This document shows, piece by piece, positions 1 to 9,658 of a DNA stretch of 64,000 bases. The stretch lies in the NCBI GenBank assembly GCA_051294375.1, contig CM119263.1:1228510-1292509 (forward strand), given 5' to 3'. The notes under the pieces are model-generated. The model saw only the letters and a list, made by a program, of their open reading frames with translations. It ran no database searches and had not been told where the DNA came from. Source of the DNA: Paraspadella gotoi. Its lineage: Eukaryota > Chaetognatha. How positions within the stretch are numbered: the stretch's first letter is position 1; every line of letters begins with the position of its first letter. A program made the translations under genes and the position numbers.

Positions 1-307
1 TGAGAAGTGAGGAGTCAAAGAGTGAGGAGTGAGGACTGAGAAGTGAGGAGTGACGGGTAAGTGAAGGTAATAGGGTGAAAATCTTTAGTATGAGTCACAA
101 AAGATTCTTATTTCAAAGGTTAAGGATTTTGCGGGTGTTATTTTGATGGTAAGAAATCTAACTATCTCGTATTTAATAAGTAATGAATCAGCCTTGATAA
201 GGTCAGGTCCTTGTTAAGGTCAGGCTCCTTTCAAAAGTGAGGTCGTTAGAGGATAAGGACAAATAAGTCATTTAGTGGTTTCATTCTTCTAAATTCGACC
301 CTTTCAG
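1..307 (+). other. DNAL1 intron, copy 1 (window starts inside it)
   Basis: The window opens with TGAGAAGTGAGGAG, which corresponds to the bases just after the donor at 9659 in copy 2. It contains a short GTGAGGA-type repeat and ends with a pyrimidine stretch and CAG. No other feature is seen. Confidence 0.75.
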
Positions 308-426
308 GTTTGGAAGGTTTGAGCAACAATTTGGAGCAACTTTGGATTTCCTACAACTACATCGATAAGATGAAGCAAATATCTTCCCTGCGGAAACTCA
401 AAGTCCTTTACATGACGAACAACAAG
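308..426 (+). CDS. DNAL1: DNAL1 (axonemal dynein light chain 1) exon, LRR part, copy 1
   Basis: The exon encodes a leucine-rich stretch containing [13 protein letters not shown], then [12 protein letters not shown], which closely follows the LEELWISYN...KILYMSNN segment of the DNAL1/LC1 family. This light chain binds the gamma (outer-arm) dynein heavy chain motor domain in the ciliary axoneme. The acceptor is TTTCAG before 308 and the donor is GT at 427, directly after the NNK codons. The exon enters with two bases of a split codon (G in the family motif NLNGLE) and ends in phase 0, so it joins the next exon to read NNK-VSEW, as NNL-VKDW does in the family. The frame is open throughout. Upstream exons of this copy lie outside the window. 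A second, damaged copy is at 9985-10111. Confidence 0.92.
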
Positions 427-631
427 GTCGTTGTCAATATTTTGTGGAAGGTTTTTTATGACCACAAAATATTTGAGTCATTCTTTCTGATTTCTTTTTT
501 AATTTCCATCTTGTTTAAATCATAAAAAAGCCAGATTAAAAAAACCCAAAAAACAACTAAATTTTTTTAAAAAACTTATTTCATATCGTGCTTTATTAAA
601 AATAATATCACATTTATTTTATAAGATTTCT

Positions 632-873
632 NNNNNNNNNNNNNNNNNNNNNNNNNNNNNNNNNNNNNNNNNNNNNNNNNNNNNNNNNNNNNNNNNNNNN
701 NNNNNNNNNNNNNNNNNNNNNNNNNNNNNNNNNNNNNNNNNNNNNNNNNNNNNNNNNNNNNNNNNNNNNNNNNNNNNNNNNNNNNNNNNNNNNNNNNNNN
801 NNNNNNNNNNNNNNNNNNNNNNNNNNNNNNNNNNNNNNNNNNNNNNNNNNNNNNNNNNNNNNNNNNNNNNNNN
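632..873. other. Assembly gap (242 N)
   Basis: The same intron position in copy 2 (about 10360-10385) has only some 10-25 bases between the matching flanks, so this N run greatly overstates the missing sequence. Confidence 0.9.
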
Positions 874-1096
874 TATAATTTATTATAATATTATTTAAAC
901 CCAACAGTGGGCTTTTGCCATCGCCAAAGTTGGCGACCAAAACTTTCTACTCTCTTTCTCAGTCTATAATTATTATCTGAGGCTAAACCGAAACAACTCC
1001 CGTCTAGTATCCGAGATAAAACGATTATCGTGCCCAGGTCTCGAACGCCACACCGTCCTAACCAGAGTCAATAACCTCCAGCTCTCTGCCCATCAG

Positions 1097-1213
1097 GTGT
1101 CGGAATGGGCGGAATTCGCTCGCGTCGGCGATTGTCCGGATTTGGCCGAAGTCAACTTCGTGGGGAATCCGATTCAGGAGAAAATGATGGAGGAAGACAC
1201 GTGGAAACACTCG
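1097..1213 (+). CDS. DNAL1: DNAL1 exon, C-terminal LRR cap, copy 1
   Basis: Thirty-nine codons read VSEWAEF...CPDLAEVNFVGNPIQEK...TWKHS, matching the family segment VKDWAEF...CLEDLVFVGNPLEEK. The acceptor is CATCAG at 1091-1096 and the donor is GT at 1214-1215 after TCG. Both borders are phase 0. Joining to the exon at 3594 leaves exactly sixteen residues between the conserved W and the G of KKLDG, the same count as in human DNAL1, which fixes this donor among several look-alikes downstream. The exon end is itself the first unit of a 40-bp tandem repeat that carries copies of the donor. The second copy is at 10631-10749. Confidence 0.92.
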
Positions 1214-1500
1214 GTGATTGGTCAATTGGGTTATTGGTGGATTGGTTCATTCAGTGATTGGTCAATCGGATTATTGGTTGATTGGTTCACTCGGTGATTG
1301 GTCAATTGGGTTATTGGCTGATTGGTTCACTCAGTGATTTGTCAATTGGGTTATTGGTTGATTGGTTCACTCGGTGATTGGTCAATTGGGTTATTGGCTG
1401 ATTTGTTCTCTTTGTGATTGGTCAATTGGATTATTGGTGGATTGGTTCACTTGGTGATTGGTCAATTGGATTATTGGCTGATTGGTTCAATTGAGGATAT
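1208..1500 (+). repeat. 40-bp minisatellite that includes the DNAL1 splice donor
   Basis: Units of 40 bp such as TCGGTGATTGGTCAATTGGG plus TTATTGGTTGATTGGTTCAC begin inside the exon end. Unit starts fall at 1211, 1251, 1291, 1331, 1371, 1411 and 1451. Exact copies of the donor context ACTCG|GTGATTGG recur at 1294 and 1374, with TCA variants between them. Copy 2 of the locus has a shorter version at 10743-10880. Confidence 0.9.
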
Positions 1501-1535
1501 TGTATCATTGTATCATTGGTTCATAGTTCATTTGT

Positions 1536-2251
1536 NNNNNNNNNNNNNNNNNNNNNNNNNNNNNNNNNNNNNNNNNNNNNNNNNNNNNNNNNNNNNNNNN
1601 NNNNNNNNNNNNNNNNNNNNNNNNNNNNNNNNNNNNNNNNNNNNNNNNNNNNNNNNNNNNNNNNNNNNNNNNNNNNNNNNNNNNNNNNNNNNNNNNNNNN
1701 NNNNNNNNNNNNNNNNNNNNNNNNNNNNNNNNNNNNNNNNNNNNNNNNNNNNNNNNNNNNNNNNNNNNNNNNNNNNNNNNNNNNNNNNNNNNNNNNNNNN
1801 NNNNNNNNNNNNNNNNNNNNNNNNNNNNNNNNNNNNNNNNNNNNNNNNNNNNNNNNNNNNNNNNNNNNNNNNNNNNNNNNNNNNNNNNNNNNNNNNNNNN
1901 NNNNNNNNNNNNNNNNNNNNNNNNNNNNNNNNNNNNNNNNNNNNNNNNNNNNNNNNNNNNNNNNNNNNNNNNNNNNNNNNNNNNNNNNNNNNNNNNNNNN
2001 NNNNNNNNNNNNNNNNNNNNNNNNNNNNNNNNNNNNNNNNNNNNNNNNNNNNNNNNNNNNNNNNNNNNNNNNNNNNNNNNNNNNNNNNNNNNNNNNNNNN
2101 NNNNNNNNNNNNNNNNNNNNNNNNNNNNNNNNNNNNNNNNNNNNNNNNNNNNNNNNNNNNNNNNNNNNNNNNNNNNNNNNNNNNNNNNNNNNNNNNNNNN
2201 NNNNNNNNNNNNNNNNNNNNNNNNNNNNNNNNNNNNNNNNNNNNNNNNNNN
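1536..2251. other. Assembly gap (716 N)
   Basis: Copy 2 supplies the missing intron sequence as about 340 bp (10921-11260), so the N count is again too large. Confidence 0.9.
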
Positions 2252-3172
2252 ATCTTTTCCCTTTTCCCCTTTTTTTCCTTTTTCCTTTTCCCCTCTTTTC
2301 CCTTTTTCCTTCTTTTCCCTTTTCCCCTTTTTTCCTTTTCCCCTCTTTTCCCATTTTTTTCTATTTCCCTTTTCCCCTTTTCTCCTTTTTCCCTCTTTTC
2401 CCTTTTTGCCTTTTCTCTTTTTTCTTTTCCTTTTTTCTCTTTTCCCCTTTTTTCTTTTTCTATTTTCCCTTCTTTTCCTTTGTCCTTTTTCCCTTTTCCC
2501 ATTTTTTCCTTTTCCCTTTTCTCTTTTTTTCCCTTTCAACCTTTTCCTTTATTCTATTTTCCCCTTTTTCCCTTTTCCCCTTTTCTTTTCCCTTTTTCCA
2601 TTTTCCGTTTTTTCTTTTTTCCTTTTTTCCTTTCCCCATTTTCCCCTCTTCCCCTTTTTTCCTTTTCCATTTTCCCCTTTTACCCTATATTACCTTTTTC
2701 CCTTTTTCTTTCTTTTTCCCTTTTCCCCTTTTTTCCTTTTCCCCTTTTTTCCCTTTTTTTTCTTTTCCATTTTTTCTCTTTTTATTTTTTTCCTCTTTTC
2801 ACTTTTTCTCTTTTCCCCTATTTTCATTTTTTTCTTTTTCCCTTTTTCCCTTTTCCCCTTTTTTCCTTTTCCATTTTCCCCTTTTCCCCGCTTTTCCAAT
2901 TTTCCCTTTCCCTCTCTTTTCCTCTTTTCCTCTTTACCTTATTTTCATTTTTTCCCTCTTCCCTTTTTTCCCTTTTCTCCTTTTTTTTCATTTTCCCCTT
3001 TTCCCCTCTTTTCCCTTTTTCTCTTTTCCCTTTTTCCATTTTCCCCTATTTCCATTTTTCCCTTTTCTCCTTTTCCCCTTTTTCTCTTTTTTCCCTTTTC
3101 CCTCTTTTCCCTTTTTCCTTTTTCCCCTTTTTCCCCTTTTCCCTTTTTTTCCATTTTCCCCTTTTCCCCTTT
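2252..3172 (+). repeat. Polypyrimidine tract (TTTTCCCC)n
   Basis: About 0.9 kb of almost pure T and C in TTTTCCCC/TTTTTCC units fills the last DNAL1 intron. The strand bias keeps frames open in all three plus frames, giving long Phe/Pro/Leu/Ser pseudo-ORFs that are not genes. Copy 2 has the same tract at 11255-12230. Confidence 0.93.
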
Positions 3173-3260
3173 AAATAAAAGTAAAAGTTTTTTCTTTTAG
3201 TTTCTTTTTTTTTGATCTCCCGATGAAACATCGACTCAAAATCCATCAAATCTTCTGAAT

Positions 3261-3593
3261 TTCATGTTCCATGTCTCATGATTCATATTTCATGTGTCAT
3301 TTGTCATGTTTCATGTCTAAATTTTAATGTTTCATGTTTCATTCTAACGATTAACGTTTTATGTTTAATGTTTAATGTTTAATTTTTCATGTTTAATTTT
3401 TAATATTTAATGTTTAATGTTTAATTTTTAATGTTTCATGTCTCATGTTTCATGTTCCATGTTCCATGTTCCATGTTCCATGTTCCATGTTCCATGTTTG
3501 ATGTTTCATGTCTCATGTTTCATGTTTCATGTTTCATGTTTCATGGTTCATGTTTCATGTCTCACGTTTCATGTTTCGTGTTTCATGTTTCAG
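3261..3593 (+). repeat. TTTCATG/TTTAATG minisatellite reaching the splice acceptor
   Basis: About 330 bp of heptamer units (GTTTCAT, GTTCCAT, GTTTAAT) run up to the exon at 3594. The last unit reads GTTTCAG, so the acceptor CAG is a one-base variant of the repeat. The copy 2 counterpart is 12320-12685. Confidence 0.9.
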
Positions 3594-3689
3594 GTTTCCA
3601 AGAAAATTCGCTCCGTGAAGAAATTAGACGGGGAACCTTTGCTTGGCGATGACGATGACGAAGAAGAAGAAGAAGAAGACGACGATTAA
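3594..3689 (+). CDS. DNAL1: DNAL1 terminal exon, copy 1
   Basis: The exon encodes VSKKIRSVKKLDGEPLL and then an acidic tail of Asp and Glu before TAA at 3687-3689. The KLDG motif and short acidic end are typical of DNAL1 (family end KKLDGTPV...DEEE). The acceptor CAG lies at 3591-3593 and is formed by a variant unit of the TTTCATG minisatellite that fills the end of the intron. With the two exons upstream this gives about 109 C-terminal residues, in line with the family total of about 190. Directly after the stop comes a (CT)n tract, so the 3' UTR is short or repetitive. Confidence 0.92.
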   Translation, partial: VSKKIRSVKKLDGEPLLGDDDDEEEEEEDDD

Positions 3690-3696
3690 GGGGGAA

Positions 3697-3700
<4 letters not shown>

Positions 3701-3787
<87 letters not shown>

Positions 3788-3832
3788 CTTCTTTTCCCTC
3801 TTGTCTGTCTCTCTCTGTCTCTCTCCTATCAT
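3701..3832 (+). repeat. (CT)n microsatellite after the DNAL1 stop
   Basis: Interrupted CTCTCT run directly downstream of the DNAL1 stop codon. Copy 2 has it at 12796-12950. Confidence 0.95.
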
Positions 3833-3925
3833 TCTTTCTTACCAGTCATTGGTTTAATTAAATTTCCTTTCACTATAAGACTATTAAAAATAAGTCTTCA
3901 TTCTGAATTCTTCATTTCGATAATC

Positions 3926-3933
3926 TATATAAA
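3926..3933 (+). promoter_or_regulatory. TATA box candidate downstream of DNAL1, copy 1
   Basis: TATATAAA occurs about 240 bp past the DNAL1 stop and is conserved in copy 2 (13048-13055). About 35 bp on lies a TTCACTGACC stretch that could hold the start site of a downstream gene. The pairing with CACGTG and ATTGG motifs in copy 2 supports a promoter; no transcript evidence is available. Confidence 0.5.
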
Positions 3934-3985
3934 GAAGGGCTCAATCGGTCCTCTGCCCGAAAAGAATTCACTGACCCAAACTATG

Positions 3986-4010
3986 NNNNNNNNNNNNNNN
4001 NNNNNNNNNN
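3986..4010. other. 25-N assembly gap
   Basis: In copy 2 the flanks CTATG and GGCGATCAC are directly adjacent (13099-13110), so no sequence is really missing here. Confidence 0.9.
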
Positions 4011-4552
4011 GGCGATCACCGTTGATTGGTTGGGGGTCAGTGAGCTCATGCGGGTGAGAGAGGTAGGTGTGCCAAATGCGCAAAAGTTGCTCGGATTTCA
4101 AATTGAGGTCTTCAGATATATGTGGAGAGGCCTAACAAAAGATGTTTAGGAACAATCGCCATTTAAATAAGTTGATCACTGGCCGTGCTACCCTGCCTTG
4201 AGAAGGATTTGGCACACGCTTTCACTTCATGTTTCATTGTGTCTAAAGTAACGCAAGGGTTTTTGTGTCCACTTAAAATTTATTAGTTTGTAAAACAGTT
4301 ATGAAGTTAATTCAAATAAAATTTTCAGATCTTAACCACCTCTGTAGGCTCTGCTTGCAGCATTTACAATATGTGGAGGAGTGGTAGGCTATTAAAATAA
4401 AGAGTATATCTTTTGAGTGGCTGATTGGTACTCATAAAAGGTTCTTAGTAAAAATTATTTTCATTTAACAAGCTTTAAACTTATTTCATACCTTGTTTTT
4501 TGAAAAATCCAAGTTTGGTTTACATCCTGGAGGATACGTTTCTTGTACAGTT

Positions 4553-5412
4553 TTTATGAATTTACTGTAAATTATGTTACAAAATATATAGTCTATATAC
4601 TTAGATCTAGTAAGACAGTTTAATAAAAATACGATAAGATAAAAGTTTTCGTTGAATTAATAAAATTGATTGACGCAACAAACTTTTTCATGGAGCCTCT
4701 TTTGAAGGATTCTGAAAATTTTATCTCCACAGGCCCCATCAATTAAAAAAAAAGGAAAGTTATGGTTATCAAAAAATAGCTTTAATAGCTGGCCAATACT
4801 CGCTTAGTTACTTTTTTAATTAAAATCTTTTTGAACAGCATTCTTTATAACCGAACCTGTAAAGGCATTTCAATATGCTGGAAGGACTGTGGACAAAGGC
4901 TTGCTGGCTGATAAAGCTTTTAGATAGAAGAATAAAATCCTTATTTTCTATAAAAATATGGTCATATAAATGAGTTAGATAATCATACCATTAACTTCTA
5001 ACCAAGTTGTGCCTACAACTTTGTAGATTGTTCATGTAAGACTGCTTGAAGGAATAAAATATCTGTTATTATATTATTATAAATAAATATATTTTTTATC
5101 ATAATATGATAATATATCAGAATAAGCAATCAGCCTGAGTCAACCTGAAGGAATAATATATCTAAAAAATAATAAAATATCTTTAATAAAATAGGCTAAA
5201 TCCATTTACTTTAAAGCCTCAGTTTTTTTAGATTTTTTTTAAAAAATGTTAGGAGTATTATAATTTTGAATATATTTTTAAATGCTCATCAATCTTAATT
5301 TCGCTTTATGCCTGATATGTAAAAAAGTGATTACTTTGATGGATTTCTTATTAATTTTTTTGAATTAATTGATTGAGTGCGTCAAATAATTAATTAATAT
5401 TAGTTGGTGCTA
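4553..5412 (+). repeat. Left arm of inverted repeat inside the insertion
   Basis: Reverse-complement matches to 7062-7984 run along the whole arm. Anchors are TACAGTTTTTATGA, AACTTTTTCATGGAGCCTC, AAAGGCATTTCAATATGCTGG, TTTGTCCACAG-type and GAATTAATTGATTGAGTGC. Divergence is clearly higher than between the DNAL1 copies, so the arms are old. Confidence 0.8.
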
Positions 5413-6234
5413 TTATTCATTTACAGATTGTTTGAATGAGTAGGATATCTGCATCATAATGATTATAGATGAATAATATTTACTATTAAAGACTTGATAA
5501 ATATTAATTTCATAAAATAATCACTTGATATCATAATATAAATAAAAAAAAGAATTTATTAATTCCACTTGTCGGTTCCATCATCCGCCCACTCAAATCT
5601 TGGCACTCAGTCACTTAAAGTATGTTCAACAAAATTGAATTATAATAAATTCTGATAGAATTTTATCCGTTAAGCCAAAAATGCAATTAATTTGGAGTTG
5701 AAATGGAATGGATTAAAAAAGTGTATGATTAAACAGGTATAAGAGTTTTAGAAGAATCAGAATGACGTTTAAATTATGAAAAAAACATAAATCAAATTTA
5801 CCCAAAATATTTTACTAATTTTACACCACTATAATTATTCTAAGTAATTACAATTGGATGGATAAATTGAGATGAAAATTTTTGTATGGTACGGAAAGCT
5901 GTGGTGATCGAGCACAGGATATAAAATTTAATGGAATTGATGAGTGGAAATGAGCTTTTTATAGAAAAACCCAAAATAAAGTTGCCTTGAAGTTTTATTA
6001 ATTATGCTTACTCATGAAAGTGTTTAATAAAATATTTCAGTGAAAAACTGAAATGCAATTTAAAAAAATTATAAAAGTGTGAAAAAATTACTGTAGCTTA
6101 AAAAAATGAGGCCAAAATTTATAAACATGATACGAATTGAAAAAAATGATTGCAAGTTAAAAAGAATGAATGTGAGTTTAAAAGACTAAATGTAAGTTTT
6201 CGAAATAGATGATGGAACGGATGGAGAAAAGTGT

Positions 6235-6500
6235 TTAACGTCCGCGGTGTTTTGGAGAGGCATTATTTCTCTTCTCTGGACATTTCTGACCGTTTAAATT
6301 AATCGCGATATCCTCTTTATCTTCACCTTTCATATTTTTCTTTGTGGGACAACGGGCAAGGCAGCAGCCAGATATCATCATCGTCAATTCGAAATCCACG
6401 GCCATGGGGCGGTTCGTGTTTTGGTCATTGACCGACGTAATATTGATGTTCTGACATGATTTAAGTGAAATGAACACCGCAGATTCAGGGTCTCGGATGG
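6235..6500 (-). CDS. Candidate terminal exon of an unrecognised protein
   Basis: On the minus strand a good acceptor (TTTTGTTTGTCCAG) precedes 88 open codons ending at TAA. The sequence includes RDPESAVFISLKSCQNIN, MAVDFELTMMISGCCLARC and a basic end PKHRGR. Five cysteines and normal amino-acid composition contrast with the AT-rich surroundings, and GC content rises here. It lies in the loop between the inverted arms, so it may be cargo of the insertion or a piece of a host gene. I recognise no domain. Another open stretch (6741-6947, minus) lies upstream and could be a second exon, but is weaker. Confidence 0.45.
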
Positions 6501-7061
6501 CTGGACAAACAAAATGGATTATCATATAGTGTACATGGTGCTGCAGACAACGATGTTACGAGTGTGTTGGCGGATTCAGGATGAGGATGCGCAGATAGGA
6601 TCCAGGATGCTACAGAGCATAAAATGGCGGAACGTGGACACAGATGCAGGCCGGGGGTTGGGTCTAAGAATGCATGCCAGCCGCTGACGCTGCATATGCC
6701 CACTTATAAAAACTTTGTGGACACATTTGTAGGGGAACTGTTAAAAAGAGCAATGGCATGATGCGGCGCTGCTGGCATAAGCCACTGGGCCGTTGGCGGA
6801 CGCTTGCCGTCGGGACGTCAATCTAAGCGGGACGGTGCTAAGATTCCGCGCGTTAGAGATTAGAGACTGCGGTGGCCGAAAAGACGGAGGCTGACAAGAT
6901 ATTTGATTTTTTTTCTTTTTTTGAAGCTTAGCAAAACTTGGAGCCATAGAATGAAAAGTTTAAACCTACTGACTTACGCCCCTCCTACTGCCATTGTTTG
7001 TACATTGGCAATAATTGTTGAGTTTGTAAAAGACGGTTATTAATTATAGGGTGCACAGGAA

Positions 7062-7984
7062 CAGTGACCAGTGCTAAAGTTAAATTTATTAATTAATTAT
7101 TTTAGCACTTGATCAATTAATCAACAACATTATTAAACCAATGAAATGAATAATTATTTTTTTTTATATATCAGCAGAGGGAAATTAACAGAAATTATAA
7201 TCAAGTTTGAAAATAATTTCAAATTACTAATACTCAATAACAATTTTTTTTAAAAACACCTAAAAATAGCTTTAGCTTTAAATTATAATGAATTTAGCTC
7301 TCTGTATTACAGAGGATGAATTTCATGTATTTATTAGAATATATTGATGTCTTGAGGTTGGACTTGCAGGGCTGATTGGTTTAATCTGATTTTGATCATA
7401 TTATGATTAGAAAGAATATATTATTTCTATGATGAATAGTAATAAAGGATATTTTATGCTTCAAGCAGGTCTGTAGATGAGAGAATCGACAAGAAGAGAT
7501 AGGCACAGCCGTGTGGTTAGAAGTAATGGTAGTGATTTAGTCTATGCATTGTATATGACGCATATTTTTAATAAAAAAATAAGGATTTTTATCATTCTGT
7601 TAATTAAAAGCTTGTATTCAGCAGCAAGCCTTTTGTCCACATTCCTTCCAGCATATTGGAAATGCCTTTACAGGTCGTATAAAGAAATGCTGTTGCAAAA
7701 AATTTTTAATTAAAAAAGTAAGCTACGAGTATTTTGGCAGCTATTAAAGCTATTTTTTGATAACATAACTTCCTTTTTTTTTAATTGATGGGGTGTGGAG
7801 ATTAAATTTTCAAGAAATCCTTCAAAAGAGGCTCCCAATGAAAAAGTTGTTGGTCAATCAATTTATAATTCAACAAAACTTGTTTATCTTATCTATTTTT
7901 TATTAAAACTGTCCTTACTAATCTAATTAATATAGTATTATATTTTGTACCATATTTACGAGTAGTTATAAAAACTGTCAGAGA
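7062..7984 (-). repeat. Right arm of inverted repeat inside the insertion
   Basis: Inverted partner of 4553-5412, with matching words in reverse order from TTAGCACTTGATCAATTAAT near 7100 to AAACTGTCAGAGAT near 7980. The similarity stops sharply at both inner ends, leaving a 1.65 kb loop. Confidence 0.8.
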
Positions 7985-8008
7985 TAGCTCTAATCTCCTC
8001 TGATCATC

Positions 8009-8060
8009 CGCCATTTTTACTTCCTACTTTTCCTTCTCTACTCTCCGCCATCTTGATATT
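8009..8060. promoter_or_regulatory. YY1-like sites, copy 1
   Basis: CCGCCATTTT at 8009 and CCGCCATCTTG at 8046-8056 fit the YY1 consensus (AAGATGGCGG on the minus strand, where the ATG could also start a divergent reading frame beginning MAESREGK). Both are conserved in copy 2 at 13992 and 14031. CpG content is high for the next 220 bp. Confidence 0.4.
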
Positions 8061-8284
8061 TTTCCTCCTCTTCCTCCTCCTCCTTCTCCTCCTCCTCCTC
8101 CTCCTCATCGCTCGTGCTTTCTTGCACGCGCTCGACTGCCAGTCCACGTGTGTGCGTGCGTCAAAGGTGCGGGGATCGTGGGGCGCGTGCGTCGTCGTCG
8201 TCGTCGTCGTTGTCGTCGTCCTGTGAAAGAGGCGTGGCGGCATTTTTGAAGTCTCCGGGGGTCCGGAACGAAAGCCGGCCCCTC

Positions 8285-8474
8285 NNNNNNNNNNNNNNNN
8301 NNNNNNNNNNNNNNNNNNNNNNNNNNNNNNNNNNNNNNNNNNNNNNNNNNNNNNNNNNNNNNNNNNNNNNNNNNNNNNNNNNNNNNNNNNNNNNNNNNNN
8401 NNNNNNNNNNNNNNNNNNNNNNNNNNNNNNNNNNNNNNNNNNNNNNNNNNNNNNNNNNNNNNNNNNNNNNNNNN
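8285..8474. other. Assembly gap (190 N)
   Basis: Copy 2 provides the matching sequence (about 14278-14490), a (CT)n block followed by a small open reading frame. Confidence 0.9.
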
Positions 8475-8873
8475 AAAAAAATCAGAAAAACCTCAAATTC
8501 GAATCTTTTTAGGTCAATAAAATTTAGGGTAATAACTAATCAATTCAAAGTTAAACTAAACAATTCAAGTCAACTTTTTCAATTGTCCATTTGGCTGTGA
8601 AATCAATTAAACCAGTCGGAATCTTCTCCCGTTGGAAATGTCACTATTCGGAAGCAACTCATTCGTCACTGACGGCTCTTTTTCTCTTACTATCTTTCTA
8701 TCTCTCTGTTTCAACATTCTCTTTCTTATTTTCATATGTCTATCCCTCGCGTCACTTTTTCTGTTTTTCTTTCCATCCTTCGACTAAACATCAACCTGCG
8801 ATTTTTATTTTCTTCGCTTTGTTATATTTCTTACCTTTTTTTGACAATGGTCAAATTTTTTTAGATTTTAGTA
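8475..8873 (+). other. End of locus copy 1
   Basis: Matches copy 2 at 14490-14910 with many small indels. No gene seen. The match ends at the 25-N gap. Confidence 0.7.
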
Positions 8874-8898
8874 NNNNNNNNNNNNNNNNNNNNNNNNN
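8874..8898. other. 25-N assembly gap joining two locus copies
   Basis: Left of the gap is the far end of copy 1; right of it is sequence from upstream of the DNAL1 exons of copy 2. The join therefore need not be real adjacency. Confidence 0.85.
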
Positions 8899-9013
8899 AA
8901 AGCAAGAGATATCAGAAACAGAAACTGGACTGAAAGCGGCCGACGAGAAAAAGTACAGCTGCTCGGAACCGCAACGGAACCCAAAGATGGTCCTTACTGG
9001 TCTTATAGAGAAG
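8899..9013 (+). CDS. DNAL1: Probable 5' DNAL1 exon, partial, copy 2
   Basis: Open sequence runs from the gap to a strong donor, AGAAG|GTAAGG at 9014. The last codons read GLIEK in phase 0, and the next exon starts MDA, giving LIEK-MDA; the family has PPIEKMDA at this point. In a neighbouring frame the middle reads RREKVQL, like EKVEL just upstream in LC1. The two similarities fall in different frames and the spacing is about eight residues longer than expected, so either frame errors or divergence are present. The start is lost in the gap. Confidence 0.5.
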
Positions 9014-9127
9014 GTAAGGTTGGAGACAGAGTTGGAGATTCTATAATACTAATACCTAATTTTAATGACTAATACTTAAGTTTCATGCAATCAACTATAC
9101 TTCAATCAATACTTCATACCAACAGTT

Positions 9128-9185
9128 AGGGGCAAGATAGCTTAATTATTGAATGAATGTAATTTTTTATATTGGTTTTTGCCAT
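9128..9185 (+). repeat. Dispersed short element (AAGATAGCTTA...TATTGG), member 1
   Basis: GGGGCAAGATAGCTTAATTA followed by TTGAATGAATG and TTTTATATTGG matches copies at 26741-26905, 32140-32310 (inverted) and 63328-63388 (inverted), with weaker relatives at 25405-25465 and 33585-33632. The unrelated flanks show a dispersed family, perhaps a SINE or short non-autonomous element. Confidence 0.55.
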
Positions 9186-9224
9186 TTTCATAAAGTCACA
9201 TATCACTCTAGTTTCATTTTACTC

Positions 9225-9500
9225 CTCCCCCCTGCCACAACCCTGCCCCCCCAACTGCCGTCACCTCCGCGCCCATTGCTGCAACCCTCCCACTCCTGCC
9301 TCACCCTCCCCCCCACTGACTCACCCTCCCCAATTGCCTCACCTCCTGTTCTTGGGAGTTCCCCACGGGTATCCCCTGGTCCCATTTGTCCTCCCTGACA
9401 TCAACTCCCCATTGCCGTCACCTCCCACCCATTGCCCCACCCTCCCCATTGCCTCACCCCTCCCCCCCACGCATCACCCTCCCCCCACCGCCGCGGCTCT
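9225..9500 (+). repeat. C-rich minisatellite in DNAL1 intron
   Basis: Irregular units such as CACCCTCCCCATTGCC and CCTCCCACCC. It ends at the CTCCAG acceptor of the next exon. Confidence 0.85.
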
Positions 9501-9504
9501 CCAG

Positions 9505-9658
9505 ATGGACGCGTATAATTCTATATGTATATTCTCTGCGGGGTATGCTCTCTCCTCTGGGGAACGAACATGAATCGAGAAGATCGAAAGCGTGTGGGTC
9601 GTGTGAACGACTCTGAGATTCTGAGCCTCAAGCAGGAATCTCATCCAAATCTTGGCGG
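9505..9658 (+). CDS. DNAL1: DNAL1 exon encoding first LRRs, copy 2 (frame errors)
   Basis: After the acceptor CTCCAG the exon opens ATG GAC GCG (MDA, as in EKMDASL). Allowing for single-base errors it then spells ALSSGTN, IEKI, EILSL and NLGG, the order of LSLSTNCIEKI...LRILSL...NLNG in the family. The donor GGCG(G)|GTGAGA has one G too many for the phase required by the following exon, a likely homopolymer error. As printed it does not translate in one frame. It lies just before the sequence with which the window itself begins. Confidence 0.7.

Larger units (their letters stand above)
4066..8008. mobile_element. Roughly 4 kb insertion present only in DNAL1 locus copy 1
   Basis: Copy 1 follows copy 2 up to the GGGTGAGAGAG at about 4065 (13150 in copy 2) and again from CCGCCATTTT at 8009 (13992). 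Between these points copy 1 has 3.9 kb of AT-rich sequence and copy 2 has 850 bp of (GA)n/(CT)n and promoter-like DNA. The insertion contains two long inverted arms (4553-5412 and 7062-7984). I see no transposase. It could be a foldback-type element, two inverted copies of one repeat, or a scaffolding misjoin at the (GA)n. Confidence 0.4.

Noticed and set aside
2252-3200. Long plus-strand frames rich in Phe, Pro, Leu and Ser, and Lys/Glu/Gly frames on the other strand
   Set aside because: Pure pyrimidine/purine tract keeps all frames open; it is intron repeat. The same applies to 11255-12230 and 40491-40790.
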